This document shows, piece by piece, positions 1 through 5,642 of a stretch of 7,639 nucleotides of DNA. Source of the stretch: an uncultured Oscillospiraceae bacterium (GTDB lineage: Bacteria; Bacillota; Clostridia; Oscillospirales; Acutalibacteraceae); assembly GCA_900552985.1 (NCBI GenBank), contig USBP01000053.1, positions 1 through 7,639 of the forward strand, written 5' to 3'. Position 1 is the first letter of the stretch. Each line of letters opens with the position of its first letter. The notes beneath the pieces were generated by a model, which was given only the letters and a program-made list of their open reading frames with translations, made no database searches and was not told where the DNA came from. The position numbers were made by a program, and so were the translations under genes.

Positions 1-89
1 TGCTTCCTTTTCCGGCCGAACGGAAAAGGAGGGGCCCCCGCGGCCTGAGCGAAAAATAGAAAACATCGCTCAATCCATAAGAACACCCC

Positions 90-109
90 GGAACGGTCAA
101 GACCGTTCC
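90..109. repeat. Perfect 9-bp palindrome GGAACGGTC-AA-GACCGTTCC
   Basis: The two arms 90-98 and 101-109 are exact reverse complements separated by AA. No T-run follows on either strand, so it is not a typical intrinsic terminator. It resembles the short dispersed intergenic palindromes often seen in Clostridia genomes, but there is only one copy here, so its dispersal cannot be judged from the window. Confidence 0.5.
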
Positions 110-195
110 CTATAGAGTTAGACGGTAGATTTTAGAAATGAGATGTCAGATGAGAAAATCAAAAAGCTCTGCCCCAGAGGCAGGAGCCTAAAGGA

Positions 196-240
196 ATGAG
201 AGTTAACTTTTTATTTTTTAGAAAATTAAAAAAGGACTGA
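196..240 (+). other. Possible 14-codon leader ORF before eda
   Basis: ATG at 196 opens a 14-codon frame reading MRVNFLFFRKLKKD, with TGA at 238-240, seven bases before the eda start. A GGAG at 183-186 sits 9 bases upstream of this ATG. The frame runs through an AT-rich stretch that also forms a weak TTTTTTA/TAAAAAA hairpin (214-233) and contains the eda ribosome binding site. Translation of this ORF would affect access to that site. It may equally be chance in AT-rich DNA. Confidence 0.15.
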
Positions 241-247
241 TTGGACA

Positions 248-898
248 ATGGACAAAGAAACTGTTTTAACCCGCATTCAGGAGGCTGGTATCGTCGCTGT
301 CGTGCGGGCGGAGACGAGCGAGCAGGCCATCCGTATCGCGGATGCATGCATGGAGGGCGGCGTAGCGGCCATCGAGCTGACATTTACCGTCCCGCAGGCA
401 GACCGCGTGATTGCTGACCTCGCCAAGCGCTATGCGGATGGCGGCATCATCCTCGGCGCGGGCACGGTGATGGATGCGGCCACTGCACGCATCGCGATTC
501 TCAACGGCGCGCAATATGTCGTTTCCCCCTATTTTGATCCGGAAACCGTCAAGCTCTGCAACCACTACCGCATTCCAATCATGCCCGGTGTAATGACGGT
601 GCGCGAAGCGGTGATGGCGATGGAGGCCGGCGCAGATATCCTCAAGGTTTTCCCCGGCGATGTGTTTGGCCCGAAGATTATCAAGGCGATTCGCGGCCCG
701 ATCCCCTACGCAAAAATGATGCCCACCGGCGGCGTGGATGTGAACAATGTGGCAGATTGGATCAAGGCGGGCGCGGTCGCCGTGGGCGCGGGCAGCTCTC
801 TGACTGCGGGCGCCAAGACAGGCGATTACCAGAAGATCACGGAAACCGGCCGTCTGTTTGTGGAAAACATCCGCCAGGCGCGTGCGGAGATGAAATAA
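248..898 (+). CDS. eda: KDPG/KHG aldolase (Entner-Doudoroff aldolase)
   Basis: This 216-residue protein is a class I aldolase that splits 2-keto-3-deoxy-6-phosphogluconate into pyruvate and glyceraldehyde 3-phosphate, and often also 2-keto-4-hydroxyglutarate; it acts in the cytosol. The family signatures are all visible: VVR with Arg20, IELTF with Glu43 (the proton-shuttling Glu), GAGT at 70-73, SP at 93-94, PG at 113-114, the Schiff-base Lys133 in LKVFPG, and the PTGGV phosphate-binding loop near 159-163. The length is normal for the family. The start is supported by AAAGGA at 231-236, 11 bases upstream of ATG. Hexuronate or gluconate pathway partners would be expected upstream but are outside the window. 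The gene is clearly GC-richer than the accessory block that follows. Family assignment is firm; KDPG versus KHG preference cannot be read from sequence. Confidence 0.95.
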   Translation: MDKETVLTRIQEAGIVAVVRAETSEQAIRIADACMEGGVAAIELTFTVPQADRVIADLAKRYADGGIILGAGTVMDAATARIAILNGAQYVVSPYFDPETVKLCNHYRIPIMPGVMTVREAVMAMEAGADILKVFPGDVFGPKIIKAIRGPIPYAKMMPTGGVDVNNVADWIKAGAVAVGAGSSLTAGAKTGDYQKITETGRLFVENIRQARAEMK

Positions 899-946
899 AT
901 CCTGCATAGCCCAGAGGCCCTTGATTGCTATCAATATACAAAGATA

Positions 947-966
947 AAAACCGGCGGCGTTTTTTA
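947..966 (+). terminator. Possible weak terminator of eda
   Basis: A GC-rich core (CCGGCGGCG) is followed immediately by a run of six T, 50-60 bases after the eda stop codon. The only stem I can draw is the A-run/T-run pairing AAAAAC/GTTTTT around a 7-base loop, which is weak. The IS left end begins just after it, so it may be a terminator remnant or a protein-independent stop of low efficiency. Confidence 0.3.
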
Positions 967-968
967 AA

Positions 969-1095
969 TGAACTGCCTCCCATTTGTTAGACAGTATGAT
1001 AACTGGATAACAAATGGGGGGCTTTGCTATATACTCAAAGGGAACCAAACAAACGTTACACATCAGAATTCAAAAAACAAGCGGTTGGAGCGGTT
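969..1095 (+). mobile_element. Left end of an IS3-family insertion sequence (remnant)
   Basis: The segment starts TGAACTGCCTCCCATTTGTT, which has the TG terminus and layout typical of IS3-family left ends, and leads into the first codons of an IS3 orfA. Its outer part (975-989) is followed by an inverted copy (1008-1022) forming a 15-bp stem with one G-T wobble; the loop holds a further CAGT/ACTG pairing. The IS sequence is interrupted at 1095/1096 and continues at 5656. The exact outer boundary (about 969) is inferred from family resemblance, since the other IS end is missing and no target duplication can be checked. Confidence 0.7.
1014..1095 (+). pseudogene. IS3-family transposase OrfA, N-terminal fragment
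   Basis: In the frame of position 1054 the sequence reads KRYTSEFKKQAVGAV, the classic N-terminus of an IS3-family OrfA helix-turn-helix protein. The likely start is ATG 1014, which reads MGGFAIYSKGT and then loses frame at a tandem AAAC AAAC (within 1047-1054); removing one AAAC would give a continuous MGGFAIYSKGTKRYTSEF. The fragment is therefore probably frameshifted as well as cut off at 1095, where an inserted element begins. After 1095 the frame runs into unrelated sequence and a TAA at 1117. The continuation of the same protein is at 5656. The ATG lies inside the right arm of the 975-1022 hairpin. Confidence 0.75.
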
Positions 1096-1099
1096 AGCC

Positions 1100-1106
1100 G
1101 AGGTGC
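1100..1106 (+). repeat. Left terminal inverted repeat of the element (GAGGTGC)
   Basis: GAGGTGC lies four bases (AGCC) inside the TT at 1094-1095. It matches the inverted GCACCTC at 5643-5649, which lies four bases (ATCA) inside the TT at 5654-5655. The equal distance from the core argues against coincidence, but seven bases is short. Confidence 0.55.
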
Positions 1107-1124
1107 GATAACGAAATAAATCAG

Positions 1125-1171
1125 TCCACACGCCTTCAGGCTGTGGATTGGGATTGTGGGTGCCACAATCC
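1125..1171 (+). other. Tandem hairpins, possible transfer-origin or leader structure
   Basis: The first hairpin pairs TCCACA (1125-1130) and GCCT (1132-1135) with AGGC (1138-1141) and TGTGGA (1142-1147), leaving a single bulged C. The second pairs GGATTGTGG (1151-1159) perfectly with CCACAATCC (1163-1171) around a 3-base loop. They are only four bases apart and begin about 30 bases inside the element end. Neither is followed by a T-run, so they are not intrinsic terminators. No nic-site consensus is recognised and no relaxase gene is nearby, so the oriT reading is tentative. Confidence 0.3.
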
Positions 1172-1267
1172 GATGCTCGTTACGGTTATGGACATCGTTG
1201 TCGCAAGCTGCATATCATTCGTTTCCGTGCGAGCACGAAAACTCATTCATTCCGCTGCTCCTCCTCT

Positions 1268-1295
1268 CCCCAAAAAGTCTTACGACTTTTCGGGG
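1268..1295. repeat. 12-bp inverted repeat with one mismatch
   Basis: CCCCAAAAAGTC (1268-1279) pairs with GACTTTTCGGGG (1284-1295) around TTAC, with one A-C mismatch. No T-run follows on the + strand. Its role is unknown. Confidence 0.45.
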
Positions 1296-1344
1296 TCCCC
1301 GACTGTCATCGCACAGTTATATCCCATCCAGCCGGTCGTTCAGT

Positions 1345-1357
1345 TGTAACCGGCTTT
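1345..1357 (+). repeat. 13-bp direct repeat TGTAACCGGCTTT, copy 1
   Basis: The same 13 bases recur at 1447-1459, a shift of 102 bases. This copy also takes part in two mutually exclusive stems: AGCCGGT 1330-1336 with ACCGGCT 1349-1355, or CCGGCTTT 1350-1357 with AAAGCCGG 1370-1377. Confidence 0.6.
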
Positions 1358-1446
1358 CAGGCAACAAAAAAAGCCGGCACACAAATGCGTACCGACTTCC
1401 CGCAAAAAGGATAGACCGATCCCTTGCGGTGGTGGCTTCACATTCA

Positions 1447-1459
1447 TGTAACCGGCTTT
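1447..1459 (+). repeat. 13-bp direct repeat TGTAACCGGCTTT, copy 2
   Basis: This is identical to 1345-1357. Its CTTT end forms the left arm of the palindrome CTTTGAA-A-TTCAAAG (1456-1470). Confidence 0.6.
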
Positions 1460-1748
1460 GAAATTCAAAGTCGAAACTGTCCTTTACGCTTTCCTGACTG
1501 CCGACAGTTCAGGGCAATTTGGAGCAGCAGTATTTTCGTATAGCTCCGCAGGCGTTGTCCGGCTGAAAGCCGTCATCCCAAATCTGTGAAGAATGATATT
1601 CAGTTGCAGTCCTCTCAATGAGGACATTTGTGTTTTATCAGAAACCATGCCGGAAATCAAGTTGTTTTCAGGAGGTTTCGCATAAGTTTTTAAATATTTG
1701 AACATTATTTTGTTCACCCAATAAAACCGAAAAAGAAATAACATGACC

Positions 1749-2237
1749 TTAAATGTGAACAACATTTATCCTGTTTCCATGTTCCTCTATCATGCGGACT
1801 AAATCTTCTGCTTTCAGCCACACCGTTGCGGTGTTATCGTTCGGGTGAACGCCGATCAGTCCGGGTTCTTCGAAAAAATCCCTGTCGAGAAAAACGATGA
1901 CTTTTCGTTCCTCATCGTTCAGTACGCCGAGCGGCGTTACCGAACCGGCAGTCAGCCCTAAAAGCTTCATCAAATCCTCCTCGGAAGCAAAACTTAAAGG
2001 GCGGGTTTGATTGGCTTTCCGAAACCCCTTCAAGTCTACTCGTTTGTCGCCTTTCACTGTAATCAGATAATAGTTCCGTTTTTTATCGTCACGGACGAAA
2101 AGATTTTTCGCGTCGGCTTCCGGGTAAGGAATTTCAATTTCGGCCAGCTCCGCCATGTTATAGACCGCTTTGTGCTCGGTAATTTCATGCCATATGTTCT
2201 TTTCTTTCAGACAGCTGTAAATTTCCTGCTTGTTCAT
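1749..2237 (-). CDS. ProX-type Ala-tRNA(Pro) deacylase (YbaK domain)
   Basis: This 162-residue free-standing editing protein belongs to the prolyl-tRNA-synthetase-associated YbaK family (ProX/PrdX). Family members hydrolyse Ala wrongly attached to tRNA(Pro), protecting translation in the cytosol. Visible marks are AKNLFVRDDKKRNYYL with Lys44 at the catalytic lysine position of the YbaK fold, GSVTPLG at 98-104, and the highly typical C-terminal GVHPNDNTATVWL at 129-141. The length is normal. ATG 2237 has AAGGA (complement of 2246-2250) 8 bases upstream. The gene is last in the minus-strand cluster, 18 bp after the Nudix gene, and no clear terminator follows. Related proteins also occur as an INS-like domain within ProRS; this one is free-standing. 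Specificity is inferred from family, not shown. Confidence 0.9.
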   Translation of the reverse strand: MNKQEIYSCLKEKNIWHEITEHKAVYNMAELAEIEIPYPEADAKNLFVRDDKKRNYYLITVKGDKRVDLKGFRKANQTRPLSFASEEDLMKLLGLTAGSVTPLGVLNDEERKVIVFLDRDFFEEPGLIGVHPNDNTATVWLKAEDLVRMIEEHGNRINVVHI

Positions 2238-2255
2238 GTTTTAAGTCCTTCGCTT

Positions 2256-2876
2256 TTAATCAAACTGTGTTTTCCAGTTTTCGCTGTAATATGCGTCAAA
2301 GCACAGTTGGATTTGTTCTTCTGTTGTCTTTTCGGTTGCAAGATTGTCTGGCAGTTTATCCCGGTCGAAATATCCGGTTTCCGTTGTTTCAATATTTTTA
2401 GCGAAAGAGCCGCCGGTTTTCCGGCATAAAACGAATATTTTGATAACGCCGTAAACGTAATTTTGCACATTATGCAGCCGCCAGTCCTGAACGGCGATCA
2501 GCTTATCGGCTGTCACATCCAAGCCTGTTTCTTCTTTAACTTCCTTTATTATATTGGAAGCCACCGATTGATCCACATCACACCAGCCGCCGGGGAGCGA
2601 CCATGTGCCGTTGTTTTCATGCACGAGCAGAATTTTTCCGTCCTGAAAAACCGCCGCCCTCGTATCGATTTTCGGCGTTTGATAGCCGCTTTCATTACAA
2701 AACAGGTTTTTCACCGTATCAATGGGTGTGTCAGAAAGCCGGCTCATCATTTCTGCGGAAACTTCCCGGATACGGGTGTAGCGTTCCCGGTCAAATTTGT
2801 CCTTACCGTATGTTAATCCCGCTTGGGCAAGGCTTTGCAGTTCGATAGCCCATTGAAGCCACTTGTTATTCTCCAT
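2256..2876 (-). CDS. Nudix hydrolase with N-terminal NUDIX_N domain
   Basis: This 206-residue protein has two parts. Residues 1 to ~60 are the helical N-terminal domain found in YjhB/ADP-ribose-pyrophosphatase-like Nudix proteins (KWLQWAIELQSLAQAGLTYG). Residues ~70-195 are the Nudix fold, with the Nudix box at 97-119. The box reads G-x5-Q-x7-K-E-x2-E-E-x-G, so the first Glu and the Arg of the textbook motif are Gln103 and Lys111. The metal-binding Glu112, Glu115 and Glu116 are intact, and such variation is usual in this subfamily. It should hydrolyse a nucleoside diphosphate linked to another group; the substrate is not predictable. The ATG at 2876 is preceded by GAGG (complement of 2885-2888), which overlaps the stop codon of the upstream acetyltransferase gene, so the two are probably translationally coupled. 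Confidence 0.93.
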   Translation of the reverse strand: MENNKWLQWAIELQSLAQAGLTYGKDKFDRERYTRIREVSAEMMSRLSDTPIDTVKNLFCNESGYQTPKIDTRAAVFQDGKILLVHENNGTWSLPGGWCDVDQSVASNIIKEVKEETGLDVTADKLIAVQDWRLHNVQNYVYGVIKIFVLCRKTGGSFAKNIETTETGYFDRDKLPDNLATEKTTEEQIQLCFDAYYSENWKTQFD

Positions 2877-2881
2877 AAGAT

Positions 2882-3484
2882 TTACCTCGCCTGATACTCC
2901 TGCGTGACCTCCCCGTCAAAAGACCGGATAACTTTGCATGGATTTCCGACTGCAACGCAATTTGCGGGTATAGAACGTGTCACAACGCTGCCCGCACCAA
3001 TCACGCTGTTTTCGCCTATCGTCACGCCGGCCAGCAGAATGCAACCGCCGCCAATCCAAACATTATCTTTGATTTCAACAGGGCGGGCATATGTCCGAAA
3101 AAAGACCGTTTCCGAATCTTCCCGATTTGCAATCAACCTTTCCTGCGGCAAGACGGGATGCGCTGAAGTGTAAATCTGAACATTGGACGCAATCAATACA
3201 CGGCTGCCGATCCGAATCGGTTTATTATCCACAAACGTGCAATTCATATTGATGATAACATCATCGCCCAAAAAGATGTTCTTCCCGTAATCGCAGTGAA
3301 ACGGCGTATCAATCACGACATTTTTTCCAATGCCGCCGAACAACTCGCTTAAAATCCGGTTCCTTTTCTGCCTGTCATGGTAGTCGGATAAATAATACGC
3401 TCTTGTCAACTCTCTTGCCCGGGCAATCACGGACAGCGTTTCAGGGGAGTCTGTTTCTAAAAAATCTTCCGATGTATAATACAT
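2882..3484 (-). CDS. LacA/Maa-type sugar O-acetyltransferase (hexapeptide)
   Basis: This 200-residue left-handed beta-helix acetyltransferase of the galactoside/maltose O-acetyltransferase family transfers acetyl from acetyl-CoA to a hydroxyl group, usually on a sugar, in the cytosol as a trimer. The N-terminal ~55 residues are the typical helical cap (RARELTRAYYLSDYHDRQKR), followed by hexapeptide repeats from ~55 to 185. His109 in YTSAHP is the catalytic base, and Asn79, Asp86 and VWIGGGC at 142-148 match the active-site and CoA region. Full length is expected. ATG 3484 has a strong GGAGG (complement of 3492-3496) 7 bases upstream. It follows the AraC gene by 63 bp and precedes the Nudix gene by 5 bp. 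The true acceptor could be a sugar, an aminoglycoside-like compound or another xenobiotic; homology alone does not say. Confidence 0.93.
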   Translation of the reverse strand: MYYTSEDFLETDSPETLSVIARARELTRAYYLSDYHDRQKRNRILSELFGGIGKNVVIDTPFHCDYGKNIFLGDDVIINMNCTFVDNKPIRIGSRVLIASNVQIYTSAHPVLPQERLIANREDSETVFFRTYARPVEIKDNVWIGGGCILLAGVTIGENSVIGAGSVVTRSIPANCVAVGNPCKVIRSFDGEVTQEYQAR

Positions 3485-3513
3485 ACTCCAGCCTCCGGCA
3501 CTTTTCTTTATCT

Positions 3514-3519
3514 ATTATA
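3514..3519 (-). promoter_or_regulatory. Possible -10 box before the acetyltransferase gene
   Basis: The minus strand reads TATAAT (complement of 3514-3519), 29 bases upstream of the acetyltransferase ATG in the 63-bp gap after the AraC gene. No good -35 hexamer stands 16-18 bases upstream. An AraC-type regulator could compensate for a missing -35, so the last three genes may have an internal, regulator-dependent promoter. This is inference. Confidence 0.3.
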
Positions 3520-3547
3520 ATAAAGACAACGCCGCTTTTATTCTGTA

Positions 3548-4471
3548 TTATTTCGGACAATTTATAGGATTATCCTGCCATTTTTTGCGGTACCGGACAG
3601 GCGTACAGTTCATGCACTCCTTAAAAACCCTGCTGAAATAGCTGCTGTCACCCAATCCGCAGGCATATCCAATATCGGCAATCGATTCCTGACTGTTCGC
3701 AAGCAGCCTGCACGCTTCCTGCAAACGGCAGCTGCGAATATAGTCCGTCGGCGTAGTGTGCAGATAGTTCCTAAAAAGTCGGAAGCAGGCCCGTTCGCTT
3801 AAATATGCTGCGCCTGCGAGATCGGAAATCGAGATTTTTTCTGCGTAATGTTCATGAATATAAATCATCATCATTTTAAGCCGCTCATCGTTTTTGTCAT
3901 ACGAGCCGGCTGTCCGTATTTGTTCGGAAAGCAAATCAAAAAGCAAGAGCCATATTCGTGACAAGGCTTCCCGTATTTTTATTTCGCAGCCAATCTCTTG
4001 ATCCGATATTTCAAAAGCATTGCGAATCAAACGCAGGATTTGGGCGTGCCGATCCCGCTCGGGGGAAAACGCAGCGATTTCGATTTGCGGCGCTGCAACA
4101 ACCGGCATAACATATTTTGTTTCTATCCGGCTGCCGTGGTGGCCGGAAACGAAATCCGGATCAAAAATATGAAGAAGCTGAATGGTTTTATCTCCATGAG
4201 CGGACATCGGTTTTGTCATGTGCAGGACATTTGAGTTTACAAATCCGCCCATACCGGCAGTAAACAGAACGCGGCCTTTCGTTGTATAATACTCTAATAC
4301 CCCGCTTTCCATATAAAAGAGCTCGACCGGCCTGTGCCAATGCCAAGGCACAAGCCGACCATCGTATTCGTCAATTTGTGCACGAGTGGAAATATATGGA
4401 AAATCAGATGAAAACCCAGGTAAGCGCTCTTCTTTGTTTTGAAGAAGCTCAATGCTTTTCATATTCTTCAT
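3548..4471 (-). CDS. AraC-family transcriptional regulator with cupin domain
   Basis: This is a 307-residue regulator. Residues ~25-150 form an N-terminal cupin-type sensor domain with the typical PWHWHRPVELFY at 42-53 (His44, His46 and Glu50 could bind metal or ligand). Residues ~203-299 are the C-terminal double helix-turn-helix: the first helix pair lies near ISISDLAGAAYLSERACFRL, and the second carries the AraC signature SIADIGYACGLGDSSYFSRV then FKECMNCTPVRYRKK. The frame is open much further upstream, into the GNAT gene, but the ATG at 4471 is chosen because GGGAG (complement of 4481-4485) lies 9 bases before it and the protein then matches the family size of ~300 residues. It begins 31 bp after the GNAT stop and lies within the cluster it probably controls. 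The ligand is unknown. Confidence 0.92.
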   Translation of the reverse strand: MKNMKSIELLQNKEERLPGFSSDFPYISTRAQIDEYDGRLVPWHWHRPVELFYMESGVLEYYTTKGRVLFTAGMGGFVNSNVLHMTKPMSAHGDKTIQLLHIFDPDFVSGHHGSRIETKYVMPVVAAPQIEIAAFSPERDRHAQILRLIRNAFEISDQEIGCEIKIREALSRIWLLLFDLLSEQIRTAGSYDKNDERLKMMMIYIHEHYAEKISISDLAGAAYLSERACFRLFRNYLHTTPTDYIRSCRLQEACRLLANSQESIADIGYACGLGDSSYFSRVFKECMNCTPVRYRKKWQDNPINCPK

Positions 4472-4502
4472 TTCCGGATTCTCCCGCTTGGAACTGACAT
4501 AT

Positions 4503-4967
4503 TCATCGGCTTTCCTCCGCTGTCTTTCCAAAGCGCATATACAGCAGGGGATAGGGGTTTCCCTGTTCGTCAAGGTCTGTCCTTTTGTAAACCTGAAAGC
4601 CCATGTGTTCATAAAACCCTTTTGCCTGCGGGTTCTGCTCGTTGACCGCCAGCCGTTCCACGGCGTAGTTTTCAATTCCGTATTGGATCAGGCGCTTTCC
4701 GAGTCCTTTTCCCCGTTCTTCCGGGGAAACGAACAGCATTTCCAGCGAGCCGTCCTCGATCCCCATAAAGGCAACCGGGCGTCCCATCTCATCTTCCGCA
4801 ATCACCAAATGGGCAATTCCACCCAATGCCTGCGGGACATACTCTTTGATACTCTTGATCTCACTGTCCGACAAAAACAGGTGGGTGGTTCTTACGGAGC
4901 TTTCCCATACCTCCAGCAGCCGTTCTATCAAATCCGGTGTCCTATTTGTTATTTCTACTATCCGCAT
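4503..4967 (-). CDS. GNAT-family N-acetyltransferase, YjaB-like
   Basis: This 154-residue acetyl-CoA-dependent N-acetyltransferase closely follows the layout of E. coli YjaB. It has VWESSVRTTHLFLS at 20-33, the acetyl-CoA pyrophosphate loop RGKGLG at 85-90 after LFVSPEE, VNEQNPQAKGFYEHMGF at 108-124 with Tyr119 at the usual general-acid position, and GNPYPLLYM near the C-terminus. The substrate is an amine but is otherwise unknown; YjaB itself is described as a lysine acetyltransferase, and relatives include drug-modifying enzymes. A longer reading from GTG 5000 is open but has no ribosome binding site, whereas ATG 4967 has AGGA (complement of 4974-4977) 6 bases upstream. It is first in the minus-strand cluster. 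Confidence 0.9.
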   Translation of the reverse strand: MRIVEITNRTPDLIERLLEVWESSVRTTHLFLSDSEIKSIKEYVPQALGGIAHLVIAEDEMGRPVAFMGIEDGSLEMLFVSPEERGKGLGKRLIQYGIENYAVERLAVNEQNPQAKGFYEHMGFQVYKRTDLDEQGNPYPLLYMRFGKTAEESR

Positions 4968-5006
4968 ATCTGTTCCTATGTATTGAGGATCTATTGACAC
5001 AATTTT

Positions 5007-5034
5007 ATCATAGCTGCACGGCTAAAATCAACAA
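5007..5034 (-). promoter_or_regulatory. Candidate promoter of the five-gene cluster
   Basis: On the minus strand TTGTTG (complement of 5029-5034) and TATGAT (complement of 5007-5012) are 16 bases apart and lie 40 bases upstream of the GNAT ATG. The surrounding AT-rich DNA and the position fit a promoter of the housekeeping sigma factor, but the -35 is a weak match. Confidence 0.4.
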
Positions 5035-5250
5035 GTAGAATTTGAACTCTTTTGTAATCAAAAATAGTTGAATGCTTTATTCCTTTAATTTGCCGCTTGT
5101 ATATGTCGAAAATTAGAGACTGGAAAAGCTTGATTTTAAGCCGTCTTTTAAGTCTAAAACTTTGAGGGGCAAGGTGTTTGTACCTTACCCCTCGATTTTG
5201 CGTTTAAAAGCGTTACACGCTTCATTGTGCGGATTTTATAGTGCTTTTGA
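5035..5250. other. Intergenic region between tnpV and the GNAT gene
   Basis: This AT-rich stretch contains no gene. It holds the terminator-like hairpin at 5164-5193 and a small AAGCG/CGCTT stem at 5208-5222, which on the minus strand is followed by TT and could also help end tnpV transcription. Confidence 0.6.
5164..5193. terminator. Bidirectional-type hairpin terminator between tnpV and the cluster
   Basis: GAGGGGCAAGGT (5164-5175) pairs with ACCTTACCCCTC (5182-5193) around GTTTGT, with a single C-A mismatch. A-rich sequence (AAAACTTT) precedes it and GATTTT follows, so U-rich tails are available on both strands. On the minus strand it lies ~60 bp after the tnpV stop and upstream of the GNAT promoter candidate, which would insulate the cluster from tnpV transcription. 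Confidence 0.6.
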
Positions 5251-5622
5251 TTATTTGAAAATAACTTCTTCATTCACGCTTCCCGCAGCCGCTTCCCGCA
5301 GCGCATTCATCTTACCTACCCACTCCATCGGCTGCTCGGCTTTGAGCTTTTCGGTCACGCCCTCATGCTCCGCCGTCTGTTCTACCAGCCGAAGAAACAA
5401 TTCTGCTGCCTGCTGGTCAATATCCGCAAGGTAGCTGTTCAGCTTGCCGCTTGTGAGCAGATTGGTGTAAAACACTTTCCTATGCTGCTGGATATATCGC
5501 TAATGCCGTTGTCCCCATACCCCTATGGGCTTATTTTTTTCGGCGGGTAAAGTGAGATTTGGCAAGTAATAGTCGCCTTGCAGCGTATAAGTGCAGCCCA
5601 TTTGTTCGTATAATGGCTTCAT
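5251..5622 (-). pseudogene. tnpV: TnpV transposon protein, interrupted by an in-frame TAG
   Basis: TnpV is a small protein of unknown function carried by Tn4451-type mobilisable transposons. Starting from ATG 5622, with GGAGG (complement of 5631-5635) 8 bases upstream, the frame reads MKPLYEQMGCTYTLQGDYYL through IGVWGQRH, meets TAG at 5500-5502, and continues in the same frame with RYIQQHRKVFYTNLLTSGKL to MEWVGKMNALREAAAGSVNE and a TAA at 5251-5253. Without the TAG the product would be ~123 residues, the family size, and every expected block is present. Only one codon is therefore affected; CAG to TAG is the simplest single change. It is the only mobility-related gene left in the element and sits at its right end. 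Confidence 0.85.
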
Positions 5623-5642
5623 TCCAGTTTCCTCCAAATACG

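Larger units (their letters stand above)
1..247. other. Upstream region of eda with several hairpins
   Basis: No convincing gene is seen before eda. Three structures stand out. A perfect 10-bp inverted repeat (TCCTTTTCCG at 5-14, CGGAAAAGGA at 21-30) may be the end of an upstream terminator cut by the window edge, although no T-run follows it on the + strand. A perfect 9-bp palindrome lies at 90-109. Two mutually exclusive short hairpins lie around 167-183 (CTCTG/CAGAG or CTGCC/GGCAG). I found no well-spaced -35/-10 pair that I would defend as the eda promoter, and eda may be transcribed from beyond the window. Confidence 0.5.
1107..1748. other. Hairpin-rich region of the element without a convincing gene
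   Basis: No protein is recognised here. The open frames between 1143 and 1461 overlap one another, lack ribosome binding sites and show no family motifs. A minus-strand frame at 1484-1765 starts inside the last codons of the deacylase gene and is not recognised either. What is visible is structure: hairpins at 1125-1147 and 1151-1171, a near-perfect 12-bp stem at 1268-1295, competing GCCGG-based stems at 1330-1377, a 13-bp direct repeat, a CTTTGAA-A-TTCAAAG palindrome at 1456-1470 and a GTCCTC/GAGGAC stem at 1609-1625. Clustered hairpins beside an element end are typical of transfer origins or regulatory leaders of lost mobilisation genes; that role is inference. Confidence 0.5.

Noticed and set aside
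266..1063. Long minus-strand open frame opposite eda
   Set aside because: It runs antisense through the well-supported eda gene, shows no family motifs and continues into the IS end; it is a by-product of GC-rich codon use.
1143..1461. Three overlapping + strand open frames in the element's left region
   Set aside because: They overlap in different frames, lack ribosome binding sites and recognisable motifs, and cross the hairpins; treated as non-coding.
1484..1765. 93-codon minus-strand open frame after the ProX gene
   Set aside because: Its ATG lies within the last codons of the ProX gene, no ribosome binding site was identified, and I recognise no domain. It could be a remnant, but support is too thin to call a gene.
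4472..4675. Longer AraC reading starting inside the GNAT gene
   Set aside because: The extra 68 residues overlap the GNAT coding region, resemble no AraC sequence, and ATG 4471 has a good ribosome binding site.
4968..5000. GTG start at 5000 for the GNAT protein
   Set aside because: There is no ribosome binding site upstream, and ATG 4967 has AGGA at proper distance and matches the YjaB N-terminus.
5251..5622. Stop-codon reassignment (TAG read as an amino acid) in this genome
   Set aside because: Only one TAG is involved, in a decaying mobile gene, and nothing else in the window suggests a phage or altered code.
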